Shown here piece after piece: positions 1-5,613 of a DNA stretch of 9,202 nucleotides (its first letter is position 1; every line of letters starts with the position of its first letter). The notes beneath the pieces were generated by a model that did not search any database, was not told where the DNA came from, and saw nothing but the letters and a program-made list of their open reading frames with translations. Both the position numbers and the translations under genes were made by a program. This DNA is from Candidatus Aerophobota bacterium. Its GTDB lineage: Bacteria; Chlamydiota; Chlamydiia; Chlamydiales; GCA-2402025. The stretch is taken from contig NVUU01000037.1 in the NCBI GenBank assembly GCA_002402025.1, positions 4,337 to 13,538 of the forward strand. The letters run 5' to 3'.

Positions 1-1
1 A

Positions 2-613
2 ATTAGTTTTGTTTCAAACTCACCGAAAACATTTAAACCTTCTTTAAATCTTGTTACAGAATGTGCAAAAGCTAGTATCGAAGAATTCGTTGCAGCTGCA
101 AAAAAGCATCATCTCACCTCTCGAACAAATAAATGGTCTGAAATCGGCTACGTACAAACAAAAAGTGGAAAAGCACATGTTTCGCAGATTGATACAAAAG
201 CAGAGTGCGGCGATATCAGAACCATGCAATGCATTTTAAAAGATGGGGATCTTTTCTACATCATTACAGCCGTTGCTCTAAGAGATGAGTTCATCGACTA
301 TCACAACGAGTTTTTACAAGCATTTGAAACCTTTCAGATTTGCAAATCCGCAACAGACACTCTGCCATCGAAAGAACTTAAAGACAGCTACCTCTCTCAG
401 GTAGAAAAGCTCGAAAAGGGCTGGAAATCATTCCTTCTCTCCCAAAAGGGCTCTTCTCCCACAGAAGAGAGCTTTAATCATAAGAAATTCAAGAAAAAGC
501 ACTGGATAATCTTTGAAAAAGCTCTAGCTAAAACCTTCAAGGATCAGGGCCTGTTTTGGCAAGTGATGGCCGCATCAGAGGCCAAAAAGTCCCTTTTGGC
601 TACTTCTGAGTAA
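2..613 (+). CDS. Unrecognised protein, 5'-truncated by window edge; possible PsbP/DUF1795-like domain
   Basis: The frame is open from base 2 to the TAA at 611-613, giving about 203 residues of a protein whose start lies left of the window. An internal ATG at 224 is not the likely start, because coding-like sequence continues upstream without a stop. The first ~115 visible residues read like one alpha/beta domain: a segment beginning FVSNSPKTFKPSLNLV, then WSEIGYVQTKSGKAHVSQID, then a hydrophobic strand LFYIITAVAL and an amphipathic helix ending AFETFQI. That order (strand, 'tags and checks' segment, recovery strand, final helix with an F-x-x-F end) recalls PsbP/Mog1/DUF1795-type domains, but this is pattern memory and not a database match. 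The last ~85 residues are Lys/Glu-rich and helical, ending near FWQVMAASEAKKSL. No membrane segment is visible in this part; a signal peptide could be upstream. Function is unknown. Confidence 0.7.
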   Translation: MSFVSNSPKTFKPSLNLVTECAKASIEEFVAAAKKHHLTSRTNKWSEIGYVQTKSGKAHVSQIDTKAECGDIRTMQCILKDGDLFYIITAVALRDEFIDYHNEFLQAFETFQICKSATDTLPSKELKDSYLSQVEKLEKGWKSFLLSQKGSSPTEESFNHKKFKKKHWIIFEKALAKTFKDQGLFWQVMAASEAKKSLLATSE

Positions 614-658
614 CTATCACTAGTTATTTCTTTAAAAACCTCTCTATTAAACTTCTAA

Positions 659-687
659 TAAGCAATCGCTTACGTTAAGCCTAACGT
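659..687 (+). other. Two mutually exclusive short hairpins in the intergenic region
   Basis: TAAGC (659-663) can pair with GCTTA (668-672) around the loop AATC. ACGTTA (672-677) can pair with TAACGT (682-687) around AGCC. The two stems share base 672. No T-run follows directly (CGCACTTTCTTATC), so this is a poor intrinsic terminator, though it lies where the upstream gene should end its transcript. Confidence 0.3.
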
Positions 688-737
688 CGCACTTTCTTAT
701 CTTATTGTTAATCAAACCCTTAGAACACCTTCAGTAG

Positions 738-766
738 TTGTAATTAAAATTTTAATTTGATATAAT
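738..766 (+). promoter_or_regulatory. Near-consensus sigma70/sigma66-type promoter of the USP gene
   Basis: A perfect -10 box TATAAT (761-766) is preceded, with exactly 17 bases of AT-rich spacer, by TTGTAA (738-743), which matches 4 of 6 bases of the -35 consensus. Transcription would start near 773, leaving a leader of roughly 28 bases before the ATG at 801. This is the best promoter match in the window. It suggests the housekeeping sigma factor transcribes the gene. Confidence 0.7.
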
Positions 767-800
767 ATCTATAGAAACTAAACCCAATGTAGATAAACCC

Positions 801-2444
801 ATGGCAGTAAAACCTCCAACAACGCCAACTCCTTGGCAAGCTCAAGTAAGCGATGTATTCGTTGGTCACCAAAGTGTCACAACAAAAGACGCTCAGGGAA
901 GAGTTATCGCTGTGCCTGGATCTCAAGCGCAACTTACTCAGCTCAACAACGCTATTGACACCGCCGTTCGAACTAATGTATTCAACAAACTCTTAAATCA
1001 GCTTGAAAAAACCACTGGAAAAACAGAATTTCATATTGAGATTCGTTATATCAGTAATGAAGTTAAATTTTTTCAAGTTTCAGATAGCGGTGCACTTACA
1101 GAACTTTATGATAGCAAGATGGCCGAAGAATCGGATGCTAAAGAAGTGCTATCTACCGCTGCAATCGTAGATACATGTGCACAAAGCTACATCAAATCAA
1201 CAGCTTCAAAAAGAACAGATTCTGACTACAGCTCAGATGTTGATACAAGCTCCCTACCAAGCGATGCTAAAATGCCAAGCCAGATTCCTTCATCAAGAGC
1301 AACCGAGACAGACAAAAATACTGATCCTCAACAAAAACCTCTACTAACCGACATAAAAAGTTCTAAATACAGCTCAGACAATAAACCTAAAACCCTTTCA
1401 AGCGATGCTCAATATAACACAAATTCTGGAGACGCACGTCTACACAATTACCATCATATGGGAATGACAGGACAAGGGCTTAACCCAAGAGTACAACTTT
1501 CTGATAAAAAAAATGGCATGGGTATCAAAAACGACAGCCTTTACTGCTACGCAAACAGTGCTACTCAAATGCTAAGGCACATTCCATCATTAAGAGCAGC
1601 TGTTACGGATAAACTCACCAAAGCTCAGAAAGCACCTCTAATAACCGGCAAAAAAGGTGCAGACATTGTAAGAAATACAAGAGCGCTTATGGGAGGCAAA
1701 CCAGCCGATAGATTACCCAGCTCAAGGGGACACGACGCGAGTGAGTTTTTTGGAGTATATTTAAATATAAACTCTCACGATGCTACATCTCATATGAACA
1801 CTCCTATGCAACTTACTCGTGAGTATATAGCAATAGATGATAGTCGAGCACCGCTTACAAGAAAAGACGATCCTCTTCTATCCTCGGCAATACTACTACC
1901 GATGAGCTCTGGAACAGGGAAACATGCAAGTTTTTACCAATGTTTACACGAAGCCTTAAATGAGACTACAACAGGTGATAATGATCTCTTTACACCTTCC
2001 GATGCACCAAGACAATCATTCAGACAGACAAAACGAACATTCAGATTTACAGAGCCTGTTAAACAAATATTTATCAAGCCTCAAAGATTTGGAAGTGACG
2101 GAGTAAAAGATCAAAGAGCCATAACAGATATAGCATATGTTCTTGATTTGCAAAAGCAAGGTGCTATGGCAGATGGAGTAACAGATGCAAAACCTCTTGA
2201 GTTGAAAGGATTCACAGTACATATAGGTTCTGGTTTGAACGCTGCAGGTGGCCACTACGTGTCTTATTTCCAAAAACAAGGTAAGTGGCATTATGCAAAC
2301 GATGACGATGTCTACGAAGTTACAAACTTAGATGATGTAAAATACGCTTCTATGTATGCAGCTGATCTTTATTACGATGATGACTTAAGTGATCATGGTA
2401 GAGCCGAGATGACAAGGTTAGCATCTGGAGGAAGTCAGAGTTGA
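801..2444 (+). CDS. USP-family (peptidase C19) deubiquitinase, candidate secreted effector
   Basis: This 547-residue protein carries the hallmarks of ubiquitin-specific proteases in the correct order. The Cys box is NDSLYCYANSATQML, with nucleophile Cys249. A QDAxEFL-like motif is HDASEFF (311-317). A UCH strand is IFIKPQRF (423-430). The His box is GGHYVSYF (483-490), with catalytic His485, followed by WHYANDDDV with Asn500/Asp501 as the third catalytic residue. The paired CxxC zinc ligands common in USPs are absent. Residues 1-230 lack these motifs; ~130-215 are rich in Ser, Thr, Asp and Lys and probably disordered, with an internal repeat. There is no signal peptide or membrane helix, so a type III secretion route to the host cytosol is the natural inference for a chlamydial protein. 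The expected activity is removal of ubiquitin or a ubiquitin-like protein from host targets. The start at 801 follows the promoter closely but has no clear Shine-Dalgarno; an ATG-TAG pair lies at 787-792. The gene is monocistronic as seen here. The family call is firm; secretion and substrate are inferred. Confidence 0.9.
   Translation: MAVKPPTTPTPWQAQVSDVFVGHQSVTTKDAQGRVIAVPGSQAQLTQLNNAIDTAVRTNVFNKLLNQLEKTTGKTEFHIEIRYISNEVKFFQVSDSGALTELYDSKMAEESDAKEVLSTAAIVDTCAQSYIKSTASKRTDSDYSSDVDTSSLPSDAKMPSQIPSSRATETDKNTDPQQKPLLTDIKSSKYSSDNKPKTLSSDAQYNTNSGDARLHNYHHMGMTGQGLNPRVQLSDKKNGMGIKNDSLYCYANSATQMLRHIPSLRAAVTDKLTKAQKAPLITGKKGADIVRNTRALMGGKPADRLPSSRGHDASEFFGVYLNINSHDATSHMNTPMQLTREYIAIDDSRAPLTRKDDPLLSSAILLPMSSGTGKHASFYQCLHEALNETTTGDNDLFTPSDAPRQSFRQTKRTFRFTEPVKQIFIKPQRFGSDGVKDQRAITDIAYVLDLQKQGAMADGVTDAKPLELKGFTVHIGSGLNAAGGHYVSYFQKQGKWHYANDDDVYEVTNLDDVKYASMYAADLYYDDDLSDHGRAEMTRLASGGSQS
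1227..1409 (+). repeat. Degenerate internal duplication in the USP gene's linker
   Basis: Two 11-base blocks, TACAGCTCAGA and CAAGCGATGCT, occur 31 bases apart at 1227/1258 and again at 1368/1399, an offset of 141 bases (47 codons). At protein level YSSD-x5-L-x-SDA recurs at residues 143-156 and 190-203, 8 of 14 positions identical. The sequence between copies has diverged. This fits an old in-frame tandem duplication in a disordered linker. Confidence 0.6.
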
Positions 2445-2530
2445 AGAAAGGCTTCTATGAGCTCGATAGGTTTGCTCAAAGTTCTTCTGCTAGTGGCCCT
2501 TATACCCCAGTATTCAGAATTTGCCAGCCT

Positions 2531-2641
2531 TTAAGCTCCACAATGATGTAACAACGCAATTTCAAGTGATAAAACAATGTACAGGTCTTGCTTTCCTGCT
2601 TTAATTGGGTATTGCTGCCCAACAAGCGATTTTTTAGCCAT
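2531..2641 (-). CDS. Possible 36-residue small protein, or 5' end of a decayed gene
   Basis: On the minus strand an ATG (2641-2639) opens 36 codons ending in TAA (2533-2531); the product begins MAKKSLVGQQYPIKAGKQ and ends ALLHHCGA. AGGAG (2652-2648) sits six bases upstream, an ideal Shine-Dalgarno and better than those of most genes here. It starts 43 bases after the stop of the AhpD-like gene, so it could be a third gene of that unit, though the hairpin 2656-2677 lies between. Past the TAA the same frame stays open for 31 more codons to a TGA at 2437-2435, inside the 3' end of the opposing USP gene. A longer gene broken by a point mutation is therefore possible. I do not recognise it, and a chance frame cannot be excluded. 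Confidence 0.35.
   Translation of the reverse strand: MAKKSLVGQQYPIKAGKQDLYIVLSLEIALLHHCGA
2605..2635 (+). terminator. Weak possible terminator for the USP gene
   Basis: TTGGG (2605-2609) pairs with CCCAA (2618-2622) around an 8-base loop, and a run of six T occurs at 2630-2635, seven bases after the stem. The short stem and delayed T-run make it a weak candidate. Confidence 0.3.
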
Positions 2642-2655
2642 TGGAAGCTCCTATT

Positions 2656-2677
2656 CCTATCTCATATAAGAGATAGG
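2656..2677. terminator. 8-bp perfect hairpin between convergent genes
   Basis: CCTATCTC (2656-2663) and GAGATAGG (2670-2677) form a perfect stem with the loop ATATAA. On the plus strand TGGTTTT follows. On the minus strand it begins seven bases after the stop of the AhpD-like gene but is followed by AATAGGAG, not a T-run. It may end transcripts arriving from either side, but the tails are poor. Confidence 0.4.
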
Positions 2678-2683
2678 TGGTTT

Positions 2684-3109
2684 TCAGGATTCGTTTCGAT
2701 TGGGGACATCTACAGATAAAGAAGCTCCAAATCTAGCATAACCAGTTCCAAAAGCTATAAAAGCGCAGAGTTCTGCAATTTCATTGTCTTTAAAATATAT
2801 TTTCAATTGATCTACATCTTCTTTAGCAGTAGGCAGCTGCGTTTGTGTCATCTTTCTGGCAAAATCAACGGCTGCTTTTGTTTTTGGATCATTAATCATT
2901 TGAGAAGGACATCCATGAGACATGCATTGGGCACAACCTACCTGATAAGCGATTGTCCTTCTTACTTCTTCTTGGAGTTCAGGATCAAAGCTGGAAAATT
3001 TATAGAAAGCATCTAGTAATAAATCCCACTTTTTTAATACTTCAGGATTATGTCCTAAAAGTCTTTGAAGTGGACTATCGCCATTCGCAGAATATTCAAT
3101 GTATGCCAT
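2684..3109 (-). CDS. AhpD-like / carboxymuconolactone decarboxylase (CMD) family protein
   Basis: The 141-residue product has a CMD/AhpD-type layout: a helical N-terminus, the active-site helix RRTIAYQVGCAQCMSHG (residues 50-66) with Cys59, Cys62 and His65, and a C-terminal helical part with DNEIAELCAFIAFGTGYARF (108-127), which matches the acidic/aromatic/Arg pattern of the family. AhpD-like members use the CxxC pair for thiol-dependent peroxide or disulfide chemistry; CMD proper lacks the pair, so a redox role is more likely. The spacing here is CxxCxxH, one residue shorter than the usual CxxCxxxH, and a further Cys67 follows. There is no signal peptide, so it should be cytosolic. AGGA (3120-3117) lies seven bases before the ATG, inside the 20-base gap after the PhyH gene, which implies co-transcription and a related job. 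Family call good, substrate unknown. Confidence 0.8.
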   Translation of the reverse strand: MAYIEYSANGDSPLQRLLGHNPEVLKKWDLLLDAFYKFSSFDPELQEEVRRTIAYQVGCAQCMSHGCPSQMINDPKTKAAVDFARKMTQTQLPTAKEDVDQLKIYFKDNEIAELCAFIAFGTGYARFGASLSVDVPNRNES

Positions 3110-3129
3110 ATTATGATCCTTTTATAAGA

Positions 3130-4284
3130 TTAATCATCTTCCAATAACGATCTTCCCAGTGGAGTTAGATTGATTGTTGGTTGAGTATAGCTTGGGTCTT
3201 CAAGGTATTGCTTGAACTCCTCATGTATGTGGTCTTTAGTATATTTGAGTTCTGGGTAAACAGGATTGTGACCTGTCGCAACACCTTTTTCAAATGCTTC
3301 CTTTCGGAGAACTTTGCTTTCGTCTGTTGTCAGTCTGGCCTTGGGAACATAACATAGATAACCAACCATTCTTACTTTGGGGGTATCTTTGTGTGGTCTG
3401 TCTTTATGAGCATGTTGATTCCAGTGAACGGTTCTTGAGTCCCATAAAATCAGTGAGCCGCGAAGCGCTGTTATATGTTTCATAGAGTAAGGATTTCCAG
3501 ATTCATCCGTAGTATTGGCAAAAAAATCTTCTAAAAATGCATTCCTTGCTTTTCGTCTCTCACCACCCACAGATGTTGTTTGTTCTCTAATGGTTTCCAA
3601 TTGATGGGCAAATTCAGCAAACCTAAGATGAGATTTTGGAATACAGTAAAACCCTCCATCGTCATCGCAAGAATCTTCAAATAAAAATTGTCCTTGGACA
3701 GTATAGGGTTGTGTTTTCAACTGAGATTCACTGACGAAGCCAATAGGTGGATTATTGCTATGAGCAACGTTATCTTGTCGCCTCAAAATCGCTTGATCAA
3801 CATGAGGCCATGGTTCAATATAACCTTCTCTTATCTCAGGAGGACACATGAACGATAGCCCATCCATACTTACAATAAGATCGTTTGTATTCCACAATTT
3901 CGCAAAGACATCAACAATGCGCTGATCTTGTCTTAAATCCCACATAACCTGAGTCTGGCCAGCTGGACCAGAAAAGATTCCCCTCCTATTATGCATCGGA
4001 AACGTTTCTTTCCAGTTACTTCTATCGTCCATTTTGCAATTTGGCCATGCATTCTCAATAAACTCATGCCAGACGCGTTGGTATAAAGTTTCCGCTTCAG
4101 CAGCTGAAAGCACATTTGGAATGACACAATATCCTAATTCCTCAAGGTCTTTTAGATAAGTGGCGATGTGAGTTTCAGGTTCTTCTGTGGCTACATTGAC
4201 ATGGGCCCTCAGCGAAGGTTGCGCATTTGTCATTGTTGGCATTAATGATAGAAGACCGAACAAAAATACATATGCATTGTTCAT
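3130..4284 (-). CDS. Exported PhyH (phytanoyl-CoA dioxygenase)-family Fe(II)/2-oxoglutarate oxygenase
   Basis: The 384-residue product starts with a Sec-type signal peptide (hydrophobic VFLFGLLSLMP, likely cut after Ala21, TNA-Q). A PhyH domain spans roughly residues 43-315. GYCVIPNVLSAAEAETL (51-67) is the typical N-terminal segment. The iron triad is His161 and Asp163 (PHVDQ) with distal His287 in the WDSRTVHW segment (281-288), and Arg305 is the likely 2-oxoglutarate ligand. GGFYCIPKSH (210-219) matches the family's 'GG..-P-SH' turn. All iron ligands are present, so it should be an active hydroxylase; the substrate cannot be read from sequence, and PhyH relatives act on many molecules besides phytanoyl-CoA. 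The Shine-Dalgarno is GGGGGTG (4293-4287), two bases from the ATG, pairing with the 16S tail through one G:U. It is first in a unit with the AhpD-like gene. The oddity is export of an enzyme whose cosubstrate is normally cytosolic. Confidence 0.85.
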   Translation of the reverse strand: MNNAYVFLFGLLSLMPTMTNAQPSLRAHVNVATEEPETHIATYLKDLEELGYCVIPNVLSAAEAETLYQRVWHEFIENAWPNCKMDDRSNWKETFPMHNRRGIFSGPAGQTQVMWDLRQDQRIVDVFAKLWNTNDLIVSMDGLSFMCPPEIREGYIEPWPHVDQAILRRQDNVAHSNNPPIGFVSESQLKTQPYTVQGQFLFEDSCDDDGGFYCIPKSHLRFAEFAHQLETIREQTTSVGGERRKARNAFLEDFFANTTDESGNPYSMKHITALRGSLILWDSRTVHWNQHAHKDRPHKDTPKVRMVGYLCYVPKARLTTDESKVLRKEAFEKGVATGHNPVYPELKYTKDHIHEEFKQYLEDPSYTQPTINLTPLGRSLLEDD

Positions 4285-4309
4285 AACACCCCCTTTAGGT
4301 TAAGGAGAT

Positions 4310-4338
4310 ATTATGGGTGGAAAATTTTTAGATTGAAA
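4310..4338 (-). promoter_or_regulatory. Tentative promoter of the PhyH/AhpD-like unit
   Basis: On the minus strand CATAAT (4315-4310, 5 of 6 matches to -10) follows TTTCAA (4338-4333, only 3 of 6 matches to -35) with a 17-base spacer. Transcription would start about 20 bases before the ATG at 4284. The -10 is reasonable, the -35 poor. Confidence 0.3.
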
Positions 4339-4370
4339 GCAAAAAATTCAATGGGAATGTTGTCATATCA

Positions 4371-4612
4371 CTACACATTGCCCATAGCAGCTTTAATCAT
4401 CGCCCTCACTTGTTTTCGCTCAGCAATACTTTCAGCCGAATAGAATCCATGTTTTGCTGTCGGCCTACTTCCGTTTTAGGGCCGACGCTTTTGCCTCCAT
4501 GGAGTCTGCGACAATGGAAAAAGGCTGCTATAAAGCCTCTTCCTGCAGGATTAACAGCATAATTTCCCTGCGATCTATTGCATGTTTGATACACCCATGC
4601 TAAGATGTGCAC
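4371..4612 (-). pseudogene. Frameshifted remnant of an HGGxSTG-domain gene
   Basis: On the minus strand one frame reads TCNRSQGNYAVNPAGRG, then CRRLHGGKSVGPKTEVGRQ, which matches the core of a small protein family (CGAKTR-x-G-x-x-C-x-N-P, then RC-x-x-HGG-x-ST-GP-x-T-x-x-G). After about position 4460 that frame loses similarity and ends at 4408-4406. A second frame takes over exactly there with KHGFYSAESIAERKQVRAMI and stops at TAG 4373-4371; the family normally continues with just this 'KHGFYSxE-x-x-E-R' tail. A single frameshift therefore splits the gene. The second Cys of the first motif is also replaced (AV) and Ser-Val stands for Ser-Thr, further signs of decay. The upstream limit is uncertain, and the ATG at 4612 need not be original. 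The family is of unknown function and common near mobile and accessory DNA. The region 4285-4370 holds only the putative PhyH promoter. Confidence 0.65.
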
Positions 4613-4643
4613 CTCTTACATATATGTGTTACTTGGGGTGTTT

Positions 4644-5018
4644 ATGAAATTTTCCTTTAAAACTACACTTACTTACTTTTTTTGCTTATGCAGCTGTTTC
4701 AGCCTTTGTGCAAATGCACCTTCTGCAAACCTAAACACACAAAACCCTAAAGACGCTCTTATTCTAGATAACGATGAAAATCAATCCATCGACGAAGATG
4801 TCCAGATTGAACAAGATATGTCTGACACCGCTCAGCCTCCTGTGCTTTATGATCCAAATATGGATTATGGAACAGGCGCAACTCCCCCGCCAAAGCCTCG
4901 GCAATCCACCAAGATGCGAAGCGTATATGCTTTTATAGCCTCTGTTGTGATCGCAACAGCCGGCATGCTTATCAGCGGTTCAAACAGCGGTAGAGATGCA
5001 CCAAAAACGTCCCACTAG
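4644..5018 (+). CDS. Small exported membrane protein, unrecognised
   Basis: This is a 124-residue protein. I chose the ATG at 4644 over the in-frame ATG at 4605 because GGGGTG (4635-4640) lies three bases upstream and because MKFSFKTTLTYFF begins a proper signal peptide (Lys-containing n-region, Cys/Leu/Phe-rich core, cut near CANA-PSA at residue 25). An acidic linker follows (residues ~40-65, rich in Asp, Glu, Asn), then the proline-basic stretch PPPKPRQSTKMR (81-92) and a hydrophobic helix SVYAFIASVVIATAGMLISG (93-112) that should cross a membrane, with a short polar tail. The basic residues just before the helix predict that the linker side faces the cytosol unless the N-terminal signal dominates, so the final topology is unclear. 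Its last 23 bases overlap the next gene, indicating an operon and probably translational coupling. I do not recognise the family. Confidence 0.7.
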   Translation: MKFSFKTTLTYFFCLCSCFSLCANAPSANLNTQNPKDALILDNDENQSIDEDVQIEQDMSDTAQPPVLYDPNMDYGTGATPPPKPRQSTKMRSVYAFIASVVIATAGMLISGSNSGRDAPKTSH

Positions 5019-5529
5019 TGGTTTCACTCCCCTTCTTCTTACTCTCGCTATACTTGTATGCTGCATTGGCTGCTCAAGAACAGATTCCTGGAGGAACTCC
5101 AGCATAAAGACTGGGAATAAGGAGTTTGATTCATCAAAGCTCATTTATCCCGCATCCAACTATACCCATGACTTCCAACTAGAGTTTCTTTACTCTGAAA
5201 ACTCTCTTAAAGGTTACATCAACCTCTATTCAAACAAAGCTCCTATCCACGCAGATGATAGCGAGCTTGCTATGCTTAAATTCATCGTAAACGGCAATAG
5301 ATACGAAACCATCGTAGATAGGCTATCTGGCGGCCAAAGAGTACGCCTGCCAGCAGATGCTCTCGCTCTTCTCATAAATCTTCTTGAGAAACACAGCGAG
5401 GTAACTGTTTTTTTTAAAGAAGGGGTGAAGTTCAATATCTCCACATATAGCTTTAAAAATCACTTTAAATCACTAAAAGCAAAACCATTACTCTTTATCC
5501 CCAACGACCCCATTGGGATCGCTCTCTAA
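4996..5529 (+). CDS. Predicted lipoprotein, unrecognised
   Basis: This is a 177-residue protein with an n-region containing Lys4 and Arg5, a hydrophobic core FTPLLLTLAILV and a lipobox-like CIGC, giving lipidation at Cys26 after signal peptidase II cleavage. The Cys at -3 is not the usual Leu, so the lipoprotein call is likely but not certain. The mature part (27-177) is polar with alternating strand-like segments (e.g. DFQLEFLYSE, LKGYINLYSN, LKFIVNG, SEVTVFFKEG), suggesting a small beta-rich periplasmic domain. Residues 108-120 contain SGGQRVRLPADAL; this resembles no catalytic motif that I know. The start codon lies inside the preceding gene (23-base overlap, 4996-5018) and has no separate strong Shine-Dalgarno, so translation probably depends on the upstream gene and the two products may act together in the envelope. 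Function is unknown. Confidence 0.75.
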   Translation: MHQKRPTSGFTPLLLTLAILVCCIGCSRTDSWRNSSIKTGNKEFDSSKLIYPASNYTHDFQLEFLYSENSLKGYINLYSNKAPIHADDSELAMLKFIVNGNRYETIVDRLSGGQRVRLPADALALLINLLEKHSEVTVFFKEGVKFNISTYSFKNHFKSLKAKPLLFIPNDPIGIAL

Positions 5530-5547
5530 ATGCCGCTCGAAAAATCC

Positions 5548-5576
5548 TTTAAAAATCCTCCGAATCGCGTTATGAT
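5548..5576 (+). promoter_or_regulatory. Probable promoter of tal
   Basis: TTTAAA (5548-5553, 4 of 6 matches to -35) and TATGAT (5571-5576, 5 of 6 matches to -10) are separated by 17 bases. Transcription would begin near 5583, about 30 bases before the start codon. A second AT-rich box (TATAAA, 5582-5587) lacks a -35 partner. The promoter would let tal be expressed separately from the lipoprotein gene upstream. Confidence 0.45.
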
Positions 5577-5613
5577 TAAAATATAAATAGTTCAAATATT
5601 TGGAGACTTTAGA

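Noticed and set aside
224..613. ATG at 224 as the start of the first gene
   Set aside because: The frame is open from base 2 with coding-like sequence throughout, and no ribosome binding site precedes 224.
2457..2534. 25-codon plus-strand ORF coding a hydrophobic leader-like peptide (MSSIGLLKVLLLVALIP)
   Set aside because: There is no ribosome binding site, it is very short, and it lies directly after the USP gene; the hydrophobic look can arise by chance.
4406..4612. 68-residue minus-strand ORF as an intact gene
   Set aside because: Its last third has no family-like sequence while the expected tail continues in another frame, so it is better read as a frameshifted pseudogene.
4586..4626. 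TTGATA (4586-4591) as the -35 of a promoter for the small membrane protein
   Set aside because: It matches the -35 consensus well, but no acceptable -10 box lies 16-18 bases downstream; TATATG at 4621 is 29 bases away.
4605..4643. In-frame upstream ATG that would add 13 residues to the small membrane protein
   Set aside because: It has no ribosome binding site and would bury the signal peptide behind a non-basic extension; the ATG at 4644 has GGGGTG and a proper n-region.
5497..5519. Hairpin CCCAA/TTGGG at the end of the lipoprotein gene as a terminator
   Set aside because: It lies inside the coding region and no T-run follows.
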